Below are positions 11,565 through 21,538 of a DNA stretch of 64,000 nt, in pieces. Made by a program: the position numbers and the translations under genes. Below the pieces are notes generated by a model, which was not told where the DNA came from, ran no database searches, and saw only the letters and a list, made by a program, of their open reading frames with translations. How positions within the stretch are numbered: the stretch's first letter is position 1; each line of letters starts with the position of its first letter. Source of the DNA: Mesocentrotus franciscanus (Eukaryota; Echinodermata; Echinoidea; Camarodonta; Strongylocentrotidae); assembly GCA_037976565.1 (NCBI GenBank), contig CP137670.1:20243395-20307394 (forward strand), in the 5' to 3' direction.

Positions 11565-11919
11565 CTAGACTGCTTGAAAGCAAAAGGAAATAAGAGAAAG
11601 AAAAACATAATAAAAAAGTCCAAGTCAAAATCAATAGAAAATCATTATCAGAATTCAATTATGAAGGGGAAACTTTACAGTGCATTATGATAAGGCGAAA
11701 TTATTTTGTGTAGTTTTGGTACCAACTTTTAGAGAGGCTCTTAAATTAGATACTTTTTTTGGTGTCACCTTAGTATTGGCAATTTTTGTTAAGGATTACA
11801 AAAAACTTGGATGCTGAACTCGATAGGACCACTCATTCAATTAAACTAAGAGACCTAAACATTAAAAACAATCAATTAAGAATATCTCAAATTTCAACTA
11901 TTGGGAAACGATCAAGAAG

Positions 11920-12178
11920 GGAAGAAGATACCTTTTGACTTGTTCACAAGCATCGACAGTGGCTCATCATCAGAATCGCCATCGAAGCCGTCTGAAGACT
12001 TTGAGGTCACCATGCCAAGTCACAACTGCAGCTCTGACTGTATTCAGTGAATTGCTTCAACAATTCCATACCGCTCCCACTTTGAGGTCACCATACCAAG
12101 TCACATCTGCAGCTTTGTGTTCAGTGAATTATCAAGGACCCATCTAACCAGCATGTCGGTCCCTGTATCCAATCTAAT
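11920..12178 (+). repeat. 81-base direct duplication, possibly exonic
   Basis: The motif ACTTTGAGGTCACC begins at 11998 and again at 12079, with about 52 bases well conserved in each copy. One frame through the first copy reads IDSGSSSESPSKPSEDFEV before a TGA, and the same frame is also open in the second copy up to a TAG. The Ser/Pro/Glu-rich stretch looks protein-like, but I found no convincing exon borders. Confidence 0.4.
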
Positions 12179-13494
12179 TTTGTAGAATAAAATAAATAAT
12201 TAAAGTTATTTTCTTTCTCTTTTTTTGCAAGCAGAAGTAAGGAAATAAATGTAATATTATCTTTTGTACATCAAATTAATTACTTGGCATAACTGACCCC
12301 AAACAGACGTTTTCAATTGCCCCTACCAAACAACCACCACCCCAATGCACATATGCAGTGAGTGTGCTTGGTACTTGTAATACAAGATGATCAAGACTTT
12401 ACTCTATACACTCTATTTACAACAAATATTCCAATTTTGGTTTACAGAAGTTTCAGCTGAAAATATTATATACCAATGGTCATGTACATATATAGCCTTT
12501 GCAAAATTAGAAACACGTTCCTGTCCAGCTTTGTACTATGTCTGCTAAGTGCATTACATATTCCATTTCTATATTTCCCTGTTAATATTTAATTGCTTAT
12601 GTAACCATCATATATAGTAGCAGTGTATTTCAAAGATTTTTTATCGATCGCAAGTTCGGTAGTGAGCGCAAATCAATGGATGGCAGTATACGGACTGGTC
12701 ATGATTAATCATAACTCTCTATATGCTGCTAATGTGTGATTTTCTTGCACAGACCATGAAAACTTTTCTCACCTGGATTTGTATCTGGCCTGCGGCATTG
12801 TTGAAAAGTAGATGTACCAGTCCCAGTGCTTCCTTCATATAAGCGCAAATGGTTTCTACTGCATCTGAAACTAAGTGAAAGCAAAAACATCATCATAATC
12901 ATTACCACTGAAGTGTAGGTTATTCCTGTAGATTCTCCTGTCGTCTGTGCAATGTTGTGACATGTACATCATCTGGTATGGTGCTTGCTTGGAAATTCTA
13001 TAAAACACGAAGTGGAGTTGGGCAACATTTGCTGGTATCAAGAACAATTGTTAGAAAGAATTTTGTTATAGGGTGAGGGACCAAGGGTACTATAGTGCTG
13101 CCGTTAAAACACACACAGAGTACAGACAATGGAAGAAACTAAGCTAAACGTGTGGACATTGTTTCCCCAAATGGTAGACTACTCATGATTACTTCAGTCT
13201 CAAAACAAAAGTATCCCATTTCCGGATGGTGCCATTTAGTCATTTGCAGGGCAGGACCGTATTTAATTGTCAATTTTTAAAGAATGTTCATTCATCTTCC
13301 TCTTTGCTTGAAAGGCAAATCAGTGAATTCCCTAACAGTTAACCAGGAGGGGCTACATCCCAGGCCATCTCAGCCTAGCATGATGATAATTTTCATAACT
13401 CCCCTTGCCCTTGGCCATGTTGATGTTGGCCTTGGGCTTGGAGCCCTGATTGAAGCATGCTTACACCCCAGGCACGCCTTTACAAGAAAAGTCT
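12179..13494. other. No gene recognised
   Basis: Anonymous. A CCTTGCCCTTGGCCATG-type stretch near 13400-13445 resembles the low-complexity starts of the direct repeats at 42304 and 43993. Confidence 0.4.
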
Positions 13495-13920
13495 CAGTCT
13501 GGTCTAGATCTGATCTACTCACCTTTAGATTCTAGATTACGGACTTGTGGCTGACATAAATTGATAATTATGAAATGATGATTTAGTGTAACTAGACTAG
13601 ACTAGAGTTCTAGACTCTAAATCAAATTTATAATTAGCTAAATTACTAAGCATGCTAAGTTACACTTACAGTAAAACTCTAACTTTCGGTAAAACTTTGT
13701 TCTTAATAATCGTATTAACTTTAGGTCTAGTCGTATTATTACTCTTAGACTAGTCTTATCTTAAGCAGATGTAAAAGAACCCTAATATTATAAGAAAGAC
13801 CCTCCACTTAAGTCATTTAGTCTAGATGTATGTTTTTAAAGACATAATTTGGTCCTTTTAGTTTTGGATCTCATGAGATACTAGTAGACTCTAGTCTAGC
13901 TAGATCTAGATCTACATTTA
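13495..13920. repeat. CTAG/TCTAGA-dense patch
   Basis: CTAG tetramers occur roughly 15 times in about 420 bases (13502, 13529, the cluster at 13588-13620, near 13728 and 13750, and the cluster at 13880-13910). Random expectation is about two. There is no periodic unit and no coding frame. Its function is unknown. Confidence 0.5.
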
Positions 13921-14148
13921 ATATACATATACTTCACTCCTGTATTCACTTACATGAAAATAAGTATATGGGGCGATATGTGGAACGGCGGTGTATTTTT
14001 TATACATTTCTGCGCTTATGGACATATTTATGGCTTAAAAGGAATCAGAATGACTCAAAAGAGTGTATCAAATTACTTTACCTAAAAAAAGCTATAACAA
14101 ACTCACCTTTTCATGGTCTGTGACTGTTCCAAATTACAAATTTTCACT

Positions 14149-14428
14149 CCCGTCACTGCGTGAAATTAATAAAAGCAGAAAAAGAGCAGACAAGAATTTC
14201 ACGAAGTGACGGCTGTAGAGCGCGCACTCAGCCGTCACTTCGTGAAAACAAGAAATCCATTTACTAGGTATTTTCATGTTTATGTCATCGTCATAGTTAC
14301 ATAAATAGATATTATTACGGTCTGAAACTTTGTGAGGTTCAAGATGTTGGTGAATGATGTCCAAAAATGCAAAAAAATAAAAACTGAAAATATATGCGAT
14401 TTTCCTCATTACCGTCACTTCGTGAAAA
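14149..14428. repeat. Palindromic CGTCACTTCGTGAAAA motif cluster
   Basis: The stem motif of the 8569-9500 array recurs here four times: 14149-14164 (+, one mismatch), 14197-14212 (inverted), 14232-14249 (+) and 14412-14428 (+). Sequence between the second and third sites (GGCTGTAGAGCGCGC) also resembles the array. This looks like a separate, rearranged member of the same family. Confidence 0.8.
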
Positions 14429-16529
14429 AAGGGACGATATTTTGCGTCTGTTCCGAAAAATATTAACTTACCAACAATTGTCTGGGAATCTTAATTCTGA
14501 GAGTAGCTAGATGTCAATAAAATTGTGAGTAAAACGTGATACCAATTGATTGTATGACGTTTTGCCTTGCAAATTATGCAATTACCTTATATTTGATGGG
14601 TCGCATTTGTTGATAAATCAGCTGAAAACCCTCGTGCACGAAGTAAAGTCTCGTTGTTTTTATGACTTTTTCGTGAGTTGCAGCGCACATGCCGATCCGT
14701 CATCGATTTCTAGGATCGCGATTTCTCCGGAATACTTTGACGATAAATGTGCTAGTTGCACCAGTTGGTAGTAAAAGATGGTGTCGTTCATTTGGTAATA
14801 CTTGAAATAAATAAATTTGGGTAGAATATGAGAAATCATGGATCGAATATCACAATTCCTAATATTTTCACAAAATCTCCGCGAACTTTGGTCACCCCAT
14901 CATACCTAGTTTTGACTGCTGTTTGCCGTCTTTTCACGCTGTTACTCCAGTTAGGGCCCCTGGATTCCGGCAGGGCTTCCACGGGGAATTTCGCTGCTCA
15001 TCTGCATCAATTACATACAAATGTCTAATCAGGTTGAATTCAAAATGTGATCGTCATCATGAATCTAATTCATTAATCATTTTTTGAATTTAAATCTAGA
15101 TTTAACGATACACCTCAAAATATTCTCTGAAGTATGTTTTTGTTCATACTGTAATCATCCAAGCTGATGAACTCTTGTTACAATTTGTATTAGATCTGGA
15201 CTCACTTGGCTAACAATAGCCTACTAATGCCAGCCGTTTGCTCAGGTGCATCATATTGCGTGTTAAAACTAGACCAAAATTATATGTGACCATTGGTAAT
15301 CAAACAACGCCAAACCTTATTGCATTTAGATGTAAACCGTTGAAGATCTGGACCTTATTAATCAAAAAATTATTTAAAAGATTTATTTATTAAACGTTTA
15401 GATTTTTTGGGGGGCCCATGCAGCGTGTGCTTGTCAATGAAGTTGTCATATCAGAGATTTGTTGCCAAATTATGCAGTTCAAGTTGATAAATCTAATTTT
15501 GTTGTTGTAAAAGAGTGAGACCCCTAGTCGACAATCACATTTACTTCCAAGAAGTCAACCTCTTTTTCTTATTTTAACAAAATAATTTCACCTAGTACAG
15601 TAGGCCATAGAAAGCAGTATTTTAGGCACAAGTTAAATATTTCATTTAGTTTGACTTTGTACTGTAGAAAGTGTGGTTTACAGGAGTCTTGATATCAACA
15701 CCATAAAAAGCTCAATCCTGACCTTTAGAAAATAATGTAATGCTAGATTTAATATGTTATGTATCTATATGAGAGGTAGAAGGAAAAAGTGACTCCATGC
15801 CTTGGTTGTCATTTTTGTTCTCCCTTTTTTCCAACAGATTGAAACTGAAGAGCTGGAAGGAGTTAACTGATGAGTAGGACATCACAACATCTCTTATATG
15901 TGCAAGATGAAGCAGACATTCCCATGCAGGGAAATTTGTCAGGATAGTTACCACACAAATAATAAACGACCATCTATTAATTCACTAAAATGGAAATTGA
16001 ACTAAGTTTACGTTGCAAGCGTATATAGTTGAGGGTATATTTTATTCTAGTTCTGCACTTAGCATACAAATATTGATGTCTTTCCTTCTTTGTTTATAAA
16101 TGAAATATGTCCTTATTTAAAAGAGGTCCTGAGTGTGTAGAAGAGCCATACTTAATACACATTCAAAGCACTACATGTAGGGAATAAACAGGACCCTGCA
16201 TTACTCTATTTTTTTTTTGGTAAGGGGTCCTTTCACTTATTGAGCAATGAAGATGAAGAAGAATGCAAAATCAGATCCATGAAAGTCTGTTAATAAGGTG
16301 TATTATGGTGGATATGTATCCGTTATTCTTGGTTTTTAATTGCAGTACATTTTTCGTCTCATTTGTTCCAATAAACTATCGTTGAACACATTCATGTAGG
16401 AAATCATAGATCTGACACAAATATTGTTCATTCCTTGTTGACTTGTAAAATAATACTTGAATGAATATCAAAATTGTGATTTAGATTAAAAATAAAATGT
16501 AAATATATATCAAATATAAGTCTACATCT
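14429..16529. other. No gene recognised
   Basis: About 2.1 kb without recognisable genes or repeats. Several 65-75-codon frames exist but show no motif. Confidence 0.4.
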
Positions 16530-17000
16530 CGAATGTTTCAATTCAACTCAATTCAAATTTATTAATCAGGCACAAAATAACATAGCACAAAAATCACTTT
16601 CCGGCTGTTTCTGCAAACATAATTATTTAACATCAATTAACATACTATCAATTTATACAAAATCAGGAATAAATACAATACGCAATTGAACATGAGTACA
16701 AAATAGTACCGGAGAGATAGAGGAAGAGAAAACCCGATAGTGGGTGAAAACAGAAGGAAGGAACATAACTATAAGCAGAGAAAAGGAGATGGAGACATGT
16801 ACAGCACCAGCTAGCACTCCCCGAGCACACCCAACACTCCAAAGGCCAGAAAAATAGACTCTAAAAGCACAGAACAATTCGGTTCAGAGAACCATTCCAT
16901 TGTTCTGGGTTACAGAGCGCCAGAGCTAGTGCACCCAGAGAAAGCCAACCGGTACTGCACAGTACTGTAATGCAAGACATGCATGCAAATACAGCACCGT
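16530..17000 (-). mobile_element. Possible 3' end of a non-LTR element
   Basis: The stretch CAATTCAACTCAATTCAA followed by TTTATT at 16539-16562 resembles the reversed short-repeat tail often left by LINEs. The following 400 bases are not coding. The call rests on the tail motif alone. Confidence 0.25.
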
Positions 17001-17589
17001 AACATTAGGCATATTTTAATCTGCACACATCCCAAGTTATTATCAAACGGACAAGATATAGAAATACATTATCAATCAATTATAATTTGTACATCTGATT
17101 ATGCCATTTATACTTTGCTAAAAAAACTGAAATGAAATAACACCTGTAAATTTGAGAGTAAACTTGATCAGATTAACACTGTCCTAAAATAAAAATACAT
17201 AAAATGAATTTATTGAGAAAGGTATGTTTAAGTAGCATTATGTTCCAGTACATTCTCTGGTCAAAGTTGTTTGGCCATTTTATGTCTTATACTTTTCAAA
17301 GCATGGTGTACTGTACAACGTAGTGTGTTAACACTAAGGCAATGGGAAATAAAACTGAACCTCTACCCCCAAAATAATTTTACGATAAAATGTAATGAGA
17401 TGCTCAATTCAAATGATAAAAATGTCTACTTTGTTCATATATTCTTTAGTAATATTGGCCTATAACTAGCAGAAGAAACTGATATATGTACTACAAATGT
17501 TGAGTTTACAAATTGTCTTCAATGTTTTATTGATAAATCTTTACTCTCTAACTCAACAAACTCAACATGAATAATTAATTGCAAAACCA

Positions 17590-18215
17590 CTCAACTCCAG
17601 TAGATCACAAGGTCATGGGAGGATTATCACTACGCTTCTGAATCAAATTACATACTTCATTGTATCCCCATTAGTTCGTAAACATGTATTTAGTTAATCT
17701 ATTTCAACAGGAGTATGTCCAGATCTCCTTAAAGTAGAGAAACTAATTCCTATTTATAAGAAGCACAATCTACATGAAATAAGCAATACTCGCCCTATAT
17801 CTATATTCTGTAGTACATGTATATATATCAACAATTCTCGAACAAATAATGTATTTACAATTGTTTATATGATTTTCTTAATAACAAACAAAATGTTGAA
17901 TCCAAAGAAAAACGAGTTCAGGAAATACCACTTGACAGATTCAGCACTTGTACAGATAAAAAAATATACGACAAAATAACCATTGCAATGTCAATAAGGA
18001 ATACGTAATAAGAATATTTTTGGACTTAAGTAAAGTTTGTGATACGTTCAATCCTGCATTATTGATTCGAAAACTTGAAACATAAGGAATTCGAAGGCTA
18101 ACTCTATTCTCGTTTAAAGATTACTTGTCGAACAGACAACAATATATTTCATTCAATGGTACTGCCTCCAGTCTTTTACCGATCAGGTGTGGTGTCCCTC
18201 AAGGCTCCATTCTAT
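17590..18215 (+). pseudogene. LINE reverse-transcriptase relic
   Basis: Translating across frameshifts gives successive RT landmarks. A segment reads STGVCPDLLKVEKLIPIYKK (about 17700-17765), followed by a version of the N-RPIS motif (RPISIFC), then FLDLSKVCDTFNP (the block A motif with the first catalytic Asp, near 18020), a YLSNRQQYISFNGT stretch and GVPQGSIL at about 18190-18213. These belong to the reverse transcriptase of jockey/CR1-type non-LTR retrotransposons. The YxDD box is missing because the copy ends right after GVPQGSIL. Stops and frame changes show it is dead. Confidence 0.8.
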
Positions 18216-18734
18216 AACGTATAACCTTCTCCGTCCGTGTCTGAGACTTCGTAGGTGTTTCATTTCCTTTCTTTCCTTCTCTTTCTTTCTATATGACATG
18301 ATATCTGCCTTCTTGGCCCGATGATGAAAAAATAACAACAAACTGATTGCTATGTAAAGACAGAACATAATCTACTATCCGTAGGGGCCTACAATGCACA
18401 CGAAGTACTAACATTTTGTTTACATCATTAGTCAGGAAAGGGAATGCTCCCCAAAAAAAAAAAAAAAAAAATGATACAAAATGAACCGTCTCATGAAATG
18501 ATAGAAAAAAATATCACATTCATATAATTTCTGTAAACATTCACTAAATAAATACAATGGGGGAAAAGGGAGAAAAATAAAGCCAGCCAAATTAAATCAA
18601 GCCAAAGGTAGACAAGTTTACCTTTCCCATCCCCTATATACTTTCTAAATTTTAGGAATGGTCTTATGAAAATATGATGCACAATTCCATCAAATAACAA
18701 AAAGTTACATTGATAAAATTCCCTTATACTTCCC
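18216..18734. other. No gene; poly-A run
   Basis: Contains an A-run near 18453-18470 and otherwise anonymous sequence. Confidence 0.4.
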
Positions 18735-18903
18735 TTACACCAAATGTAAATGGGTACCTGGCAGGAATTAATTCCTTGAAATGCTGGAGCGCTGTAATGG
18801 CAGCAAGGCTAAAGCCGGGGTAATAATATATGCGCCTCGGAAAAGAATTTCTAGATAGACGGCGCTATAGAAATGCCTATTATTATTATTATTATTATTA
18901 TTA
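18735..18903 (+). mobile_element. SINE body and tail fragment
   Basis: The sequence GGTACCTGGCAGGAATTAATTCCTTGAAA and the GGCGCTATAGAA...(ATT)n tail match the body of the full SINE at 53403-53697 and the inverted fragment at 47033-47190. The tRNA-like head is missing. Confidence 0.7.
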
Positions 18904-20001
18904 CCAGTCCATCATAGTGCTCAATTTATTTGTGGATGTTTTCACCTCTTGAAATAAAGGCTCATCGTAATTCAAATATTCAACAAGTAGAGGTGGATCG
19001 GGAACTGATGGTGTTCTATAAATTAAAGTTGTTCATAAATCCGTTCCTATTAGATCCCCGTTTTGAGGGCAGCTGCGACACATGTATCCCCGTAGATGTC
19101 ATGTACCGCACAGTCAAACTTTCCATGTATCATTGATCATGCCTTGTTTGTGTAGCGCGTATCTTAGGTCAAAGCAGTGCCTGTTTTGTTTTATATTTGC
19201 GAATATCAGTACAATATGCAGTGCAATTTATTGTGACGTAGGGAGGCAGCTGCTTGTGCAAAATAATCTAAAACCCTACATTTACCCTACATCTGACCCT
19301 ACATATGAAATGAAATAATATACACAAAGGCCTAATCGTGGAATAGGTCCCCTTTTTCAGTGTGTATAGCACAAACTTGCGTGTTATGTCTAATGAGGTG
19401 GAATTAAGTCCCCATGGCGTTACATTTTGAATAACAAATTTAAAAAGTGTATTTTGTACATTAATCCAACTACAGTTTAATCCCCCTCCCCCCTCAAAAA
19501 AAAATTAAAAATTGACAAAGACTTTAAATGTGAAGAATTAAATAAATAAAATGGGATAATGCTGTACAGGGTGAATCAGCAAAACGAGTGAATCATAAAA
19601 AAAGGCAAAGGAACCAATAAAAAAGAAAAAAGGTGAACATCATGAACACCTAATAAATGCCAGAAAATAAACCTAGAAAATTATCAAAATAAAAACAAAT
19701 TGAATGCATCAAATGCATGTAAAAGCGTTGAACTGCATAATGTGAGTCTAAAAATGCTAAATATGAAAAGAATCAACATTACATGACAATATGAAAGACA
19801 AAATTCCGAACAACATCTGCAAGAGCGTGTTGAAAATGTACACAACTGATTATACAAAGATCCAAGTTAACAACAACAAAAAAAAAGTAATGAATGAGAA
19901 GCCTGATTCAAAACTGTATTACTACATCTTCAATATCAAAAAATAAATACAAACATAAAACGAGCGCCTAACTGCCAAGGCGCAAAACGCCGAGGCAGCT
20001 A
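18904..20001. other. No gene; A-rich sequence
   Basis: Between about 19480 and 19960 the plus strand is strongly A-rich with many short A-runs. No gene or element borders were found. Confidence 0.4.
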
Positions 20002-20670
20002 TACCGTGTGAGTCAAAAAAAGGTTTACACCTAGAAAATTGCTAATTATTTTAAAAATCATCTATGAACAGTACATTATCATACATCTTATAAAAGAGTG
20101 TTTTATCCCAAATCATTTGGAATCATTTTTGTGTGGTATGTGTTCACGCTTGAATGAACAGGAGGCATTGTTTGCGAGAGTGCAAAAATCGACTTGCGCC
20201 AAAGTTGCTTATCTGATGTTTAAATAAAACAATTGGGATTTGGGTATTAAATCGGTTTTTGCAGATCCAAATAACATCCCTGACAAAATTAATCATGCCA
20301 CACATGTCAAATATCGAATATCAAATATCAAAGAACATTTGTGCGCGTGTTTGTGTGCGTGTGTGACTTTGCTTCTGCAAAAAGCAATGCAATGCATTTC
20401 ATTTGATACAATCAGTTAATTCTCTCACTCCACTAATCCCAACATAATACATACTGTATAGGCATCACTTTGGCGCAAGTCGATTTTTGCACTCTCGCAA
20501 ACAATGCCTCCTGTTCATCCAAGCGTGAACACATACCACACAAAAATGATACCAAATGATTTGGGATAAAACACTCTTTCATAAGATGTATAATAATTTA
20601 CTGTTCATAGATGATACTTAAAGTAATTAGCAATTTTGTAGGTGTAAACTTGTTTTTGACTCACACGGTA
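20002..20670. mobile_element. Foldback element with 204-base inverted arms
   Basis: Left arm 20002-20205 begins TACCGTGTGAGTC. Right arm 20467-20670 is its near-perfect reverse complement, ending GACTCACACGGTA. A loop of about 260 bases separates them. A TA at each outer edge is compatible with TA target duplication, as in Tc1/mariner-like elements. There is no transposase frame, so it is non-autonomous or a foldback transposon. Transcripts through it would form a 200-bp duplex. Confidence 0.85.
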
Positions 20671-20826
20671 GTAGAGAATGATGGGCAAATGCACGATAGA
20701 GATAGAAAAACTAGATATATTAAGCGAATTAAGAGACACCGGGAGAAAAAAGAAAGTAGGCAGCTGGGCTTGTTGTTTTAGATGTACACGACGAGAGCGT
20801 GGACTGCCGTGTGTGACATTGTGTTG

Positions 20827-21062
20827 AGGCACTGGGCCGTGCCCGGCAGTGCCTTAAAAGGACATCACAGTGCCTTATAAGGACGTCACACGTTGCAGTC
20901 CACTATGTCGACGTGCAAATCTAAAAGTCCCTATTGTGTTAAGCTAGGCACTGGGCCGTGCCCGGCAGTGCCTTACAAGGACATCACAGTGCCTTATATG
21001 GACGTCACACGTTGCAGTCCACTATGTCGACGTGCAAATCTAAAAGTCCCTAGTATCACAGA
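20827..21062 (+). repeat. 119-base tandem duplication with hairpin
   Basis: Two head-to-tail copies start AGGCACTGGGCCGTGCCCGG at 20827 and 20946 and are almost identical to the end of the second copy near 21055. Each copy starts with an imperfect GC-rich palindrome, GGCACTGGGC...GCCCGGCAGTGCC. There is no coding frame. Confidence 0.85.
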
Positions 21063-21159
21063 GACTGTCTCTACGGCAATTGCACTCGTATTATAATAGG
21101 CTTACACATATTCTAATTTGTTTCATATCACCTCTCCTATGATTCTCTCTCTTCAAAAG

Positions 21160-21345
21160 ACGGTGCCTCGACTCCACCTAATTTCTCTTGTATTCATCTC
21201 TCCACCGGCTCCACCGGCTCTCTCCCTTTCATTTCAGTTTCTAATTCTTTCTCCCTCCTATTCACGCTCTTTCTCCCTCGGTCTCTCTCTCTCTCTCACT
21301 CTCTCTCTCTGTAACTCACTCCTATCATTTTCCATTTCCGGCTAA
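21160..21345. repeat. Pyrimidine-rich tract with CT microsatellite
   Basis: CT-rich low-complexity DNA just 3' of the large TRIM gene's repeat remnant, with CTCTCT runs near 21284-21310. Confidence 0.6.
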
Positions 21346-21360
21346 AAGGGACCACGACCC

Positions 21361-21538
21361 CCAAAAGTAAACTGCGAATTCCCGGTCGAATTAGGAACAG
21401 GTTGACCAAAACCAAAACTGCGAATTCCCGGTCGAATGAGGAACAGGTTTACTAAAACCAAACTGCGAATTCCCGGTCGAATTAGGAACAGGTTCACCAA
21501 ATAGTAAACTGCGATTTCCAGGTCGAATAAGGAACAGG
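21361..21538 (-). pseudogene. Decayed FG-repeat units beyond the TRIM stop
   Basis: About four more 45-base units continue directly past the stop at 21539-21541. Single-base insertions (for example CCAAATAGTAAACTGCG, where the consensus has CCAAAACCAAACTGCG) throw the frame. They are still 80-90% like the coding units by eye. The array was therefore longer and the 3' part is no longer translated in frame. Confidence 0.8.

Noticed and set aside
13284..13535. An 83-residue frame with a Gly/Leu-rich stretch
   Set aside because: Its CCTTGCCCTTGG-type core is low-complexity sequence found elsewhere in the window; no other coding signal.
20893..21096. A 67-residue Cys-containing frame
   Set aside because: Lies entirely in the 119-base tandem duplication and repeats because of it; no start context or domain.
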